From: Tenacibaculum singaporense | GTDB taxonomy: Bacteria; Bacteroidota; Bacteroidia; Flavobacteriales; Flavobacteriaceae | Assembly: GCF_003867015.1 (NCBI RefSeq) | Contig: NZ_CP032548.1 | Span: forward strand, 1,369,001-1,433,000 | Reading direction: 5' to 3' | DNA length: 64,000 nucleotides | In this document: positions 37,156 to 45,647 of the stretch, in pieces | How the letters are laid out: every line of letters begins with the position of its first letter | Numbering within the stretch: the first letter of the stretch is position 1 | Program-made: the position numbers and the translations under genes | The notes under the pieces: generated by a model | What the model was told of the DNA's origin: nothing | What the model saw: only the letters and a program-made list of their open reading frames with translations | Databases searched by the model: none

Positions 37156-38577
37156 ATGGAAACACCCAAAAACGAACAATTCAGAGATAGTATTGGTACT
37201 ATAAATGATGAAGGAAAAAGGGCTTGGGTGTTTCCAAAAAAACCAAGTGGAAAGTTTTACAAATATCGAAGCTATGTAAGCTATTTTTTATTAGCGTTTT
37301 TATTACTAGCACCGTTTGTTAAAATCAACGGAAATCAGTTCTTACTATTTAATGTTTTAGAGCGTAAGTTTAACATTTTCGGATTCCCTTTTTGGCCACA
37401 AGATTTTCACTTAATGGTGATTTCAATGATAATAGGAGTGGTTTTTATCATTCTATTTACCGTTGTTTTTGGTCGAATTTTCTGTGGTTGGATTTGTCCA
37501 CAAACCATTTTCTTAGAAATGGTTTTCAGAAAAATAGAATATTTAATAGAAGGAGATAGAGGAAAACAGATTCGTTTAGCAAAACAAGCATGGAATGCTG
37601 AAAAAATTAGAAAAAGAGTTTTAAAATGGATTGTCTTTTTTATTATCTCTTTTATAATAGCAAACGTTTTCTTAGCATACCTAATTGGAAGTGATAAATT
37701 AATAAGTTACATAACAGGTAATCCATTAGATCATTTAAGAACTTTAATATCATTGCTAATTTTTACAGGAGTTTTCTATTTTATTTTCGCATGGTTTAGA
37801 GAACAGGTATGTATTATTGCTTGTCCTTATGGTAGATTGCAAGGAGTATTGTTAGATAATAAAACGATTAATGTTGCTTACGACCATGTAAGAGGAGAAG
37901 GAAAAGTAGGAAGAGGGAAGTTTAATAAAAAAGAAGATAGAGCAGCGTCTGGAAAAGGAGATTGTATTGATTGTTTTCAATGTGTTCATGTATGTCCTAC
38001 AGGAATAGATATTCGAAATGGTACGCAATTAGAATGCGTAAACTGTACAGCTTGTATTGATGAATGTGACCACATGATGGAAAAGGTTGGATTACCAAAA
38101 GGCTTAATCCGTTATGCTAGTGAGGAAAACATTGTTAAGAAAACACCTTTTAAATTTACAGCTAGGATGAAAGGATACTCAGCGGTATTGTTCATTTTAA
38201 TAGGGATTTTAATAGGAATGCTGTTTTTGAGAAATGATGTAGAAGCAACAATTTTGCGATTACCAGGTCAGTTATATCAACATAAAGAAAATGGAGTTAT
38301 TAGTAATATTTACACTTTTAAAGTAGTAAATAAAACAACAAAACAAATTGATAATGTGAGTTATAAATTGCTATCTCATAAAGGAAAAATAGAAACGGTA
38401 ACACATCAAGATTTTGAAGTACCTAAACAAGGATTGGCAGAAGGAACGTTGTTTATAGAGTTACATCAGTCTGAAATGAAAAATGAAAAGGAAAAACTAA
38501 AAATAGGAGTGTATAGTGGCGATAAACTTATTGAAACTACTACAACCAACTTTTTAGGACCAAGAAGTTATAGATAA
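37156..38577 (+). CDS. ccoG: Cytochrome c oxidase accessory protein CcoG (FixG/RdxA)
   Basis: A 473-residue membrane protein with 4Fe-4S ferredoxin domains. Five helices hold the motifs FCGWICPQTIF near 112 and CIIACPYGR near 220; the ferredoxin part has CIDCFQCVHVCPTGIDIRNG and LECVNCTACIDECD near 275-310, giving two cluster sites; an Ig-like C-terminal domain (FixG_C) follows. CcoG reduces Cu(II) to Cu(I) for cbb3 assembly. An in-frame TTG two codons earlier (37150) exists but the ATG METPKNEQFRD is preferred. Followed after 75 bases by fixH. Confidence 0.95.
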   Translation: METPKNEQFRDSIGTINDEGKRAWVFPKKPSGKFYKYRSYVSYFLLAFLLLAPFVKINGNQFLLFNVLERKFNIFGFPFWPQDFHLMVISMIIGVVFIILFTVVFGRIFCGWICPQTIFLEMVFRKIEYLIEGDRGKQIRLAKQAWNAEKIRKRVLKWIVFFIISFIIANVFLAYLIGSDKLISYITGNPLDHLRTLISLLIFTGVFYFIFAWFREQVCIIACPYGRLQGVLLDNKTINVAYDHVRGEGKVGRGKFNKKEDRAASGKGDCIDCFQCVHVCPTGIDIRNGTQLECVNCTACIDECDHMMEKVGLPKGLIRYASEENIVKKTPFKFTARMKGYSAVLFILIGILIGMLFLRNDVEATILRLPGQLYQHKENGVISNIYTFKVVNKTTKQIDNVSYKLLSHKGKIETVTHQDFEVPKQGLAEGTLFIELHQSEMKNEKEKLKIGVYSGDKLIETTTTNFLGPRSYR

Positions 38578-38652
38578 AACAGTCTACAGATTTGTAGTTT
38601 TTAGCTCAGTAAGGCTAAAGACTACGAATCCAAAGACCAAAAAATAAATAAA

Positions 38653-39099
38653 ATGAAACTAAACTGGGGCACGGGTATAGTAATAGCAATTATAGGATTT
38701 ATAGGCTTTATCATGTATTTTGTAATCACGATGAGTACAGGTAAAAATTTTAATCACGATTTGGTAACTGAAAAATACTATCAACAAGAATTAGAATTTC
38801 AGAACAAATTAGATGCTACTAAAAATGCGAAAGCATTAAAAGACAATATTACAATAGAAAAAGTAACTGAAGGAATTAAAGTCCATTTTCCAACGGACTT
38901 TAACCCTAAAGATATAAAAGGAAAAGTGTTCCTATACAGACCATCTGATAAACAATTGGATTTCGAAATGCCTATTTCGATCTCCGAAACATATTTGCTC
39001 GTGCCTGAGAAACGTTTGTTGGGTGGTCGTTGGAACATAACAGTTTCCTGGAACTACAAAAGTAAAGATTATTTATTTCAGAAAGAGTTAGTATATTAA
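38653..39099 (+). CDS. fixH: FixH family protein
   Basis: A 148-residue protein with one N-terminal membrane helix (about 5-27, GTGIVIAIIGFIGFIMYFVI) and a periplasmic domain (YYQQELEFQNKLDATKNA, then GRWNITVSWNYKSKDYLFQKEL). This is the FixH/CcoH pattern, a factor that binds the forming cbb3 complex. Its stop overlaps the next gene's start by one base. Confidence 0.88.
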   Translation: MKLNWGTGIVIAIIGFIGFIMYFVITMSTGKNFNHDLVTEKYYQQELEFQNKLDATKNAKALKDNITIEKVTEGIKVHFPTDFNPKDIKGKVFLYRPSDKQLDFEMPISISETYLLVPEKRLLGGRWNITVSWNYKSKDYLFQKELVY

Positions 39100-39797
39100 T
39101 GTTTCTTTCAGCAATCATATTTGGTTTATTAGGTAGCTTTCATTGCATAGGTATGTGTGGCCCTATAGCCTTTATGTTACCAGTAGACAGAACTAATAAA
39201 GTAAAGCAGTTTTTTCAAATAACTAGTTATCATCTAGGACGCTTATTTACTTATAGTTTAATAGGCTTTTTATTCGGATTACTAGGAAAAGGGTTTTATT
39301 TCTTCGGGTTTCAGCAACAACTTTCTATTATTGTAGGAGTGTTAATGATTTTGGCAATTCTAGTACCAAAAACTTTTCAAAGGTATAACTTTTCAAATCC
39401 AATAAATAGGTTGGTAATAAAAGTGAAATCTTCTTTAGGGAAAGAGTTGAAGAAAAAAGGAAACGATACTTTTTTTACTATCGGTTTTCTAAATGGATTT
39501 TTGCCTTGCGGATTAGTGTATATGGCAGTTTTTGGAGCGTTAAGTACAACTAACATGTTGTCCGGAAGCTTGTATATGTTTCTCTTTGGATTAGGAACAA
39601 TACCATTAATGACAGCTGTAGTATATGCAGGTAATTTTGCAAATGGCTTGGTGCGAAAAAGAGTTCAACAAGCAATACCCTATGTTGTAGTTTTTATTGG
39701 AATATTGTTTATTTTTAGAGGATTAGGGTTAGGAATACCTTATATATCTCCACTTCCTGTTACTGATGTTCATAACTCAGTAGAAGGCTGTCACTAA
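39099..39797 (+). CDS. SafE/TauE-like membrane protein of cbb3 loci (UreH-like)
   Basis: A 232-residue polytopic protein with about six helices. It opens with FLSAIIFGLLGSFHCIGMCGPIAFMLP, a pattern with Cys and His (HCIGMCGP) typical of the sulfite exporter TauE/SafE-like proteins in cco clusters; GFLNGFLPCGLVYMAVFGAL begins the second repeat with another Cys. Relatives have been implicated in copper uptake for oxidase assembly; the substrate here is inferred from context only. One-base overlap with fixH makes it the last gene of the operon. The C-terminus ends VEGCH. Confidence 0.85.
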   Translation: MFLSAIIFGLLGSFHCIGMCGPIAFMLPVDRTNKVKQFFQITSYHLGRLFTYSLIGFLFGLLGKGFYFFGFQQQLSIIVGVLMILAILVPKTFQRYNFSNPINRLVIKVKSSLGKELKKKGNDTFFTIGFLNGFLPCGLVYMAVFGALSTTNMLSGSLYMFLFGLGTIPLMTAVVYAGNFANGLVRKRVQQAIPYVVVFIGILFIFRGLGLGIPYISPLPVTDVHNSVEGCH

Positions 39798-39805
39798 AAA
39801 TTTTA

Positions 39806-39849
39806 ATGACAATTATCATAGTATTACTGATAAAATTTAGGTAACTTTA
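39806..39849 (+). promoter_or_regulatory. Universal stress gene promoter with Crp/Fnr-type operator
   Basis: ATGAC-AATT-ATCAT (39806-39819), with the same TGACAATTATCA core as at ccoI, is centred at 39812.5. A TAACTTTA -7 element starts at 39842, 29.5 bp downstream, the same spacing as at ccoI and cco. Confidence 0.6.
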
Positions 39850-39880
39850 TAGAAGACGTAGAACCTAAAAGTAATAAATC

Positions 39881-40717
39881 ATGAAAAAAATTATAGTCCC
39901 TGTTGATTTTTCTGAATATTCTGAAAATGCTTTACAAACAGCAGCTTTTTTAGCAAAAAAGTCAGATGCTGAGGTATTGGTAGTACATATGCTTGAGTTA
40001 TCTAATGCTGTTTTAAGTAGATCAGAAAGTTATTTACAACAAGAAATGTTGTTTTACCTACAAATGTCTGAGAAAAAGTTAGCAGAATTTTTAGAGAAAG
40101 AGTATTTGTCGGGCATAAAAGTAACTCCAATTATAAAACATTTTAAGATTTTTAGTGAAATAGACCAGTTGGCAAGAAATGAAGGAGCAGATTTGATTGT
40201 TATGGGGTCTAAAGGAGCAAGCGGTTTAAAAGAAATGTTTATTGGTTCAAATACAGAAAAGGTAATCCGTTATGCACATGTACCTGTATTAGTAATAAAA
40301 GAAGAGCCAATAATAAAACATATAGACAAAGTGTTATTTGCTTGTGATTTTTCTGATGACGATGTAAAGCCGTATGTGGAAGCAAAAGAGTTTCTTAAGA
40401 AATTTAATGCAGATATGGAACTCGTATATGTTAGTACACCAACGTCTAAATTTAAGAGCACAAAAGAGTTAGAAGAAAGAATGAAGCGTTTTTTCAATCA
40501 GGCTAATGAAAGTTATGATGAAAGCGTTCATAAAGTAAAAATAATTTCTGATTATTCTGTAGAAAAGGGAGTGTTCTATTACGCAGACAAAATAAACTCA
40601 GATGCTTTAGTAGTAGCTACACATGGTAGAAAGGGAATAGCACACTTTTTTGAAGGTAGTATTTCAGAAGATATTGCTAACCACAGTAAGTTACCAGTAT
40701 TGTCCTTTAAAATTTAG
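39881..40717 (+). CDS. Universal stress protein, tandem UspA domains
   Basis: A 278-residue protein with two Usp domains. The first (1 to about 142) begins MKKIIVPVDFSEYSENALQTA and ends in the ATP-loop motif MGSKGASGLKEMFIGSNTEKVIRYAHVPVLVI. The second (about 145-278) begins KVLFACDFSDDD and ends in ATHGRKGIAHFFEGSISEDIA. Usp proteins of this type respond to anoxia or energy stress. A Crp/Fnr-type operator in its promoter suggests co-regulation with the cbb3 oxidase just upstream. It ends in a strong terminator. Confidence 0.9.
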   Translation: MKKIIVPVDFSEYSENALQTAAFLAKKSDAEVLVVHMLELSNAVLSRSESYLQQEMLFYLQMSEKKLAEFLEKEYLSGIKVTPIIKHFKIFSEIDQLARNEGADLIVMGSKGASGLKEMFIGSNTEKVIRYAHVPVLVIKEEPIIKHIDKVLFACDFSDDDVKPYVEAKEFLKKFNADMELVYVSTPTSKFKSTKELEERMKRFFNQANESYDESVHKVKIISDYSVEKGVFYYADKINSDALVVATHGRKGIAHFFEGSISEDIANHSKLPVLSFKI

Positions 40718-40728
40718 AATATAAACAT

Positions 40729-40762
40729 AAAAAGCTCATTCAAGTTGAATGAGCTTTTTTAT
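40729..40762. terminator. Bidirectional terminator between the Usp and DUF4369 genes
   Basis: AAAAAGCTCATTCAA pairs perfectly with TTGAATGAGCTTTTT, a T tract on both strands, between converging genes. Confidence 0.9.
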
Positions 40763-40783
40763 ATTTTTTGAAGAAAAGAAAAC

Positions 40784-41488
40784 TTACTTTCCTTCTTTAG
40801 CTTTTATATCATCTACAAACTTTTGTAAACGTTTACCGTATTCAGAATTTTTAACTTTATCAGTTAAGCTATTATTAATTGTATCTAAAAGTTGAATATT
40901 AGCATCATATAGTTCAGATAAAGCAATATATGGAGCAGCTTCACTATCGGCATTTGCAATAGCAAAGTTTGTAGAGAATAAGAAACGACGACGTACCATT
41001 TTCTTATAATCTGCTTCTACTTGTTCTAACTGCACTTCATCTTGAGCTTGACGAGCTTCAACTTCTTTTTTAACAAAGTCTAAACGTTGATCTATAAAAC
41101 GTTGGTTTATTTTACGGTATTCATCCATCACTTCTTGATTTTTTGACCCTTTGATTTCAGGTTTAAAACCAAACTCTTCAATTTTATCGTTGATGGTAAT
41201 TTCACCTTCTTCACCAAAAAACATTATGTGTTTATCTGTAGTATTACCATCAAAAGTTAAGTAATATATTACAGGAGACTCAACGTTATCTGTTAGTATA
41301 AATTTATCATCACCTAACAACGCCATAGAATCAACAGATACTAGTAATGTGTCCTTCATTTTTTGAAGGTATAAAGTACCCTTTTTTAATCCTTTAATTT
41401 GACCTTTAACAACCATGTTTCCTTCTTTTTTAGAGGAACAAGCAAAAGCAACAAGTGCAATTGCGAAAAGAGCAATAATTTTCTTCAT
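40784..41488 (-). CDS. DUF4369-type lipoprotein
   Basis: A 234-residue predicted lipoprotein. From the ATG at 41488 the signal is MKKIIALFAIALVAFACSS with the lipid-anchored Cys at 17. The following domain (VVKGQIKGLKKGTLYLQKMKD) is the DUF4369 pattern found at the N-terminus of many Bacteroidetes thioredoxin-like lipoproteins; here no thioredoxin domain or CxxC follows, only a helical, charged C-terminal half (EARQAQDEVQLEQVEADYKK). Function unknown. An ATG three codons upstream is possible but would spoil the signal peptide start. Confidence 0.8.
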   Translation of the reverse strand: MKKIIALFAIALVAFACSSKKEGNMVVKGQIKGLKKGTLYLQKMKDTLLVSVDSMALLGDDKFILTDNVESPVIYYLTFDGNTTDKHIMFFGEEGEITINDKIEEFGFKPEIKGSKNQEVMDEYRKINQRFIDQRLDFVKKEVEARQAQDEVQLEQVEADYKKMVRRRFLFSTNFAIANADSEAAPYIALSELYDANIQLLDTINNSLTDKVKNSEYGKRLQKFVDDIKAKEGK

Positions 41489-41528
41489 TGAATTCAAAAT
41501 TTGTCTGTTGCAAATATGCAGATTTCTC

Positions 41529-42836
41529 CTAAACTTTTGAGGCTATTTCCATTAAAATTGTACATAGGATTGCGCCTACGGTACCGATAGCGTATCCGAA
41601 AACAGCTAATAAAACACCTACTGTTGCTAAAGAAGGGTGAAAAGCTTGTGCTACAATTGGGGCAGAAGCAGCTCCACCAACATTTGCCTGACTTCCCACA
41701 GCCAAGAAGAAATATGGAGCGCGAATTAATTTAGCGACTAAAATTAATAATCCAGCATGAATTGCCATCCATACCAAACCAATAGCAATTAGTCCTACAT
41801 TATCAAAAATCAAGGTCAAATCCATTTTCATTCCAATGGTTGCTACTAACACATAAATAAAAATACTACCTATTTTACTAGCGCCAGCACCTTCGTAATT
41901 TTTTGCTTTGGTAAAAGATAAGATAACAGCAGCAATTGTTGATATACTAATTAACCAGAAGAAGTTAGAACCTAAGAAAGAGAATATGTTTCTCCAAGTT
42001 TGAGATTCCATACTAGCAGTTATAGAAGCAAAAATGTCGCTTAAATACGCTCCTGCAAAATGACCAAAGCCAACAGTACCAAAAGCAATGGCAAGCATAA
42101 TTATAAAGTCGGTTAAAGTCGGATTTCTTTTTACACTTTGTGTAAAATTAGAAACTCTTTGTTTTAAATCTTCAATAGCTGAAGTATCAGCTTTTAACCA
42201 TTTATCTATTTTGTCTTTTTTACCAATTCCAATTAAAATGATAGCCATCCAAATATTAGCCACTACGATATCAACAAACACCATTCCTCCATATTTAGCA
42301 GGATTGTATTTGTAAATTTCTAACATAGCAGTTTGGTTAGCTCCACCACCAATCCAGCTACCAGCTAAGGTTGAAAGTCCTCTCCAAACAGCATCAAAAT
42401 CTGCACCTCCAACTGTTTCTGGTGAAAAAGCAGAAATTAATAAAATAGCAATTGGTCCTCCAATAACAATACCAACAGTTCCTGTAAAAAACATGATTAA
42501 AGCTTTTGATCCCAAGTTGAAAATAGCTTTTAAGTCAATACTTAATGTCATTAAAACTAAGGCAGCAGGCAATAAAAACCTACTAGAGACATAGTATAGT
42601 TGTGATTTGTTTTTTACGACTTCGCCAGCAGCACTGGTAGTTTCCCATTCTGGAGAAATAACTCCCAAAGTAGTAAATATTGCAGGGATAAAATACGCCA
42701 TGAATAAACCTGGGACTATTTTATAAAATTTAGGCCAAAATCCTGAGGTTTTTGATTCTGTATAAAATACAAAACCTAACGAAATCATTAAAATACCAAA
42801 TACGATTGCATCGTTTGTAAAAAGAGGTGCTTCCAT
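41529..42836 (-). CDS. DUF819 family membrane protein
   Basis: A 435-residue integral membrane protein with about 11 hydrophobic helices, matching the DUF819 family (AIVFGILMISLGFVFYTES, LAGSWIGGGANQTAMLEIY, VGSQANVGGAASAPIVAQAF). The two glycine-rich GGGAN / NVGGAASAP motifs suggest a transporter with an inverted repeat, as in sodium/citrate-like carriers, but the substrate is not known. Upstream on the minus strand lies TACTTTAG (42854-42861), a plausible -7 variant. The gap to the DUF4369 gene downstream is 40 bases, so these may be co-transcribed. Confidence 0.85.
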   Translation of the reverse strand: MEAPLFTNDAIVFGILMISLGFVFYTESKTSGFWPKFYKIVPGLFMAYFIPAIFTTLGVISPEWETTSAAGEVVKNKSQLYYVSSRFLLPAALVLMTLSIDLKAIFNLGSKALIMFFTGTVGIVIGGPIAILLISAFSPETVGGADFDAVWRGLSTLAGSWIGGGANQTAMLEIYKYNPAKYGGMVFVDIVVANIWMAIILIGIGKKDKIDKWLKADTSAIEDLKQRVSNFTQSVKRNPTLTDFIIMLAIAFGTVGFGHFAGAYLSDIFASITASMESQTWRNIFSFLGSNFFWLISISTIAAVILSFTKAKNYEGAGASKIGSIFIYVLVATIGMKMDLTLIFDNVGLIAIGLVWMAIHAGLLILVAKLIRAPYFFLAVGSQANVGGAASAPIVAQAFHPSLATVGVLLAVFGYAIGTVGAILCTILMEIASKV

Positions 42837-42878
42837 TTAAAAATAATTTGCCGCTAAAGTATGAAATATTAGTTAGTT

Positions 42879-43544
42879 CTATTTTCTATGATCTGTACTA
42901 ATTGCAACTCCTAGTTGAATTCTATTAAAGTTACCAACCTCGTTTACATGTATTAGTTGATATCCTGCTTGAAGCTTAACTATGTCAGATACTTTATATT
43001 TAAAACCAGCTCCAAACCAGTTTTGATTATAAGCTTCTGCCTCAAAATCTAAAAAGGTTTCATTGTATAGGTATGTCGACCATTTTTCATCGATAGGATG
43101 CCCCAAGGCTAATTGATATCTAAAGAAGTTACCAGTGGTCGATTCAAAAAAACGTTGTTCACCTCTAAAACGATGTGCTAAGTTTAAACTAGCTATTTTA
43201 TGATTTACATTTAGGTCTTCATAAATACGATGTTCGTTAAAGTCGCTCGCATCAACATTAAAAGTTCTATCAGTATTTAAGAAAGCATATCCTACGGTAG
43301 CGCTTAAAGTTTTGTTGAATTTATAATTACCACCTAAACGTCCAATAAATTGTTGCATGTCATCTCCAACTTCAAAGAAGCGGAAATGTGCCATGGTTTT
43401 TAAGCTAAACTTATCAGAAACTTGATGAGATCCGTTGTACATGTACCATACACCTAATTCTTTTGTTGGGTCTGGGGCTACTGATTGTTGAGCGAAATTG
43501 TTTAATGAAAATAAAGTGATGATTAATAAAGTAAACTTTTTCAT
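42879..43544 (-). CDS. DUF2490 outer-membrane beta-barrel protein
   Basis: A 221-residue protein with a signal peptide (MKKFTLLIITLFSLNNFAQQ) and alternating aromatic/polar strands typical of a small outer-membrane barrel (LGVWYMYNGSHQVSDKFSLK, then YQLIHVNEVGNFNRIQLGVA). This fits DUF2490, a Bacteroidetes family of unknown function. It lies between the terminator after the S9 peptidase gene and DUF819. Confidence 0.8.
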   Translation of the reverse strand: MKKFTLLIITLFSLNNFAQQSVAPDPTKELGVWYMYNGSHQVSDKFSLKTMAHFRFFEVGDDMQQFIGRLGGNYKFNKTLSATVGYAFLNTDRTFNVDASDFNEHRIYEDLNVNHKIASLNLAHRFRGEQRFFESTTGNFFRYQLALGHPIDEKWSTYLYNETFLDFEAEAYNQNWFGAGFKYKVSDIVKLQAGYQLIHVNEVGNFNRIQLGVAISTDHRK

Positions 43545-43572
43545 AATTGATAAAGAGGTTGTTTGTTATATT

Positions 43573-43610
43573 AAAAATCCCCTGCATGTTTGGTATATGC
43601 AGGAGATTTA
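43573..43610 (-). terminator. Intrinsic terminator after the S9 peptidase gene
   Basis: On the minus strand AATCTCCTGCAT and ATGCAGGGGATT form a stem with a short T run, just downstream of the peptidase stop at 43685. Confidence 0.75.
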
Positions 43611-43684
43611 ATTGTTATATAGGCAAAAATAAAAACCAGGTTTTTCTTACGAAAAATTAGGGTGTTAAAATTGCGCTAACTTGT

Positions 43685-45604
43685 TTATAATTCGTCGTTT
43701 TTTATAGGTTCTTCTTTCTTTAAGTAGGTGTCTAAAAATTGTAAGATTCTACTATTAGCTTCTATTTGATTTTCCTTTTTAACAAAACCATGCCCTTCAT
43801 CATCAAACAGCACATATTCTACAGGAACTCCATTTTTCTTAACTCCAGCTACAATTTCATCAGATTCTACTTGCAAAACTCTTGGGTCTTTAGCTCCTTG
43901 TAATACCATTAATGGTTTGGTTACTTTGTCTGTATGGAATAAAGGAGAAATTCTTTTAAGTCTTACAGAATCGGCAGAATATGGGTCTCCTAATTCTTTG
44001 TACAAAGCTTCTCTAAAAGATTCCCACCAAGATGGAATACTTTTTAAGGTACGCATCCAGTTTGTAACTCCGTAAATGTTTACACCAACAGCAAACTCCT
44101 CAGGAGTATATGTTAAAGCAGCCATGGTCATATAACCACCATATGATCCTCCAATAATTCCTATTTTTTCAGCATCAATTTCTGGTTGTTTTGCTAACCA
44201 ATTTTTCCCTTCTACACAATCTTGCAAATCTTTTTCTCCATGGTTTAAATCATCCATAGTAAAAAAGGTTTTACCATAACCGCTACTTCCACGATTATTA
44301 ACAGCCAAAACAGCATATCCGTGGTTTACTAAATATTGAATTCTTGAACTAAAATTTTGACGTGATTGTCCTCCAGGACCTCCATGAACCCAAACTAAAG
44401 CAGGAACTTTAGTATCTTCTGAAGCTTGATGAGGTACATAGTAAATTGCAGGAATAGTTACTCCATCAAAAGAAGGGTAACGAATTACTTTCGCTTTTAC
44501 TAAATCAGCAGGATTAATTTCTTTATTTAACACATCGGTTAGCTGCGTTTGTTTTTTTGTTTTTAAGTCATACACATATAAGTTTGAAGGAGTATTAGAA
44601 CCACCAGCATAAAAACGCATCATACTTTCGTCTCTAGAAAAACCAACGCTAGTAATACTTTTTCCATCAACATTAGGAAGCTCAATATTTTTACCAGCTT
44701 TGATATCATAAACTTCAATGACGTTTTTAGCATCTTCATTAATGTATGTTACTCTATAGGTACCATTGTTTGTAAAGTAGCTTCCGGAAATATCCCAATC
44801 TTTGGCTAGTACTTTTTCTGTTTCGTTAGTACTAATTGTATATTTCATTAAAGTAGCAAATTCACCTTCAGCATCTGTTGTATAGTAGAACTCTGTATCA
44901 TCGATAGAAAAATCAGCAGCAGAATTACCGCTCAATGTTAGATTAATTTTGGTGATTACTTTGGTGGTTCTATCAAACAAAAATAAATCACTATCGTTAG
45001 TATTAACCGTTTTGCTTAGGGCTAGTATGTTTTTATTGTTTGATATTGCTGCTACGTTATAACCTTCTTTATTTTCATAAATCATTTTTGGAGTAAACGT
45101 TTCCAGATCCATTTCATAGAGATCCATAAAACGATTGTCTCTTTCGTTTGAAGTAAAAAAGAAACTCTTTTCATCTTTAGCCCAACCAAAAAAGCCTGCT
45201 CTGGCACCTTTAGTTGGTGTTAAATCTTTAATATCACCATTAAGTTCTCTTAAAAAGATATGATAAATTTCATCCCCATTATTATCCATTCTAAATAACA
45301 TTCTTTCATCCTTTGGGAAATAAGATGTTGCAAAAACTGAAGAACTATCTGACTTTGTAATAGGTTCAAATTCTCCTCCAGATGTTGAAACGGTGTACAT
45401 GTTATAGATTCCCGAACGATTACTAGTTACAAGTAACTTAGAATTATCAGGAGAAAAACTTCCACCAAAAACGTTTTCGTTATCCATCATTTGCTCAATA
45501 GTATATTTTTTGGGAGCTGTACTGGTTTTAACAGATTCTTTTTTATCCGTTTTACAAGCAATTACCGAAACGGCAATGGCAAGTAATAAGAAATGTTTTT
45601 TCAT
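43685..45604 (-). CDS. S9 family peptidase, lipoprotein (prolyl oligopeptidase / acylaminoacyl-peptidase type)
   Basis: A 639-residue exported serine peptidase. The N-terminus MKKHFLLLAIAVSVIACKTD is a lipoprotein signal with Cys17. Residues about 40-370 form a beta-propeller (SPDNSKLLVTSNRSGIYNMY and similar units); the alpha/beta hydrolase domain carries the nucleophile S487 (IIGGSYGGYMTMAAL), then the Asp (LQGAKDPRVLQVESD) and His (DDEGHGFVKKEN). S9 enzymes cleave short peptides, often after proline or from blocked N-termini. It starts 43 bases after the BNR protein gene on the same strand and probably shares its transcript, suggesting joint peptide use in the envelope. Confidence 0.93.
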   Translation of the reverse strand: MKKHFLLLAIAVSVIACKTDKKESVKTSTAPKKYTIEQMMDNENVFGGSFSPDNSKLLVTSNRSGIYNMYTVSTSGGEFEPITKSDSSSVFATSYFPKDERMLFRMDNNGDEIYHIFLRELNGDIKDLTPTKGARAGFFGWAKDEKSFFFTSNERDNRFMDLYEMDLETFTPKMIYENKEGYNVAAISNNKNILALSKTVNTNDSDLFLFDRTTKVITKINLTLSGNSAADFSIDDTEFYYTTDAEGEFATLMKYTISTNETEKVLAKDWDISGSYFTNNGTYRVTYINEDAKNVIEVYDIKAGKNIELPNVDGKSITSVGFSRDESMMRFYAGGSNTPSNLYVYDLKTKKQTQLTDVLNKEINPADLVKAKVIRYPSFDGVTIPAIYYVPHQASEDTKVPALVWVHGGPGGQSRQNFSSRIQYLVNHGYAVLAVNNRGSSGYGKTFFTMDDLNHGEKDLQDCVEGKNWLAKQPEIDAEKIGIIGGSYGGYMTMAALTYTPEEFAVGVNIYGVTNWMRTLKSIPSWWESFREALYKELGDPYSADSVRLKRISPLFHTDKVTKPLMVLQGAKDPRVLQVESDEIVAGVKKNGVPVEYVLFDDEGHGFVKKENQIEANSRILQFLDTYLKKEEPIKNDEL

Positions 45605-45647
45605 AAGTGTGTGTTTGGGTTATTAATTTCGGTTTTTAATAGTTTTT

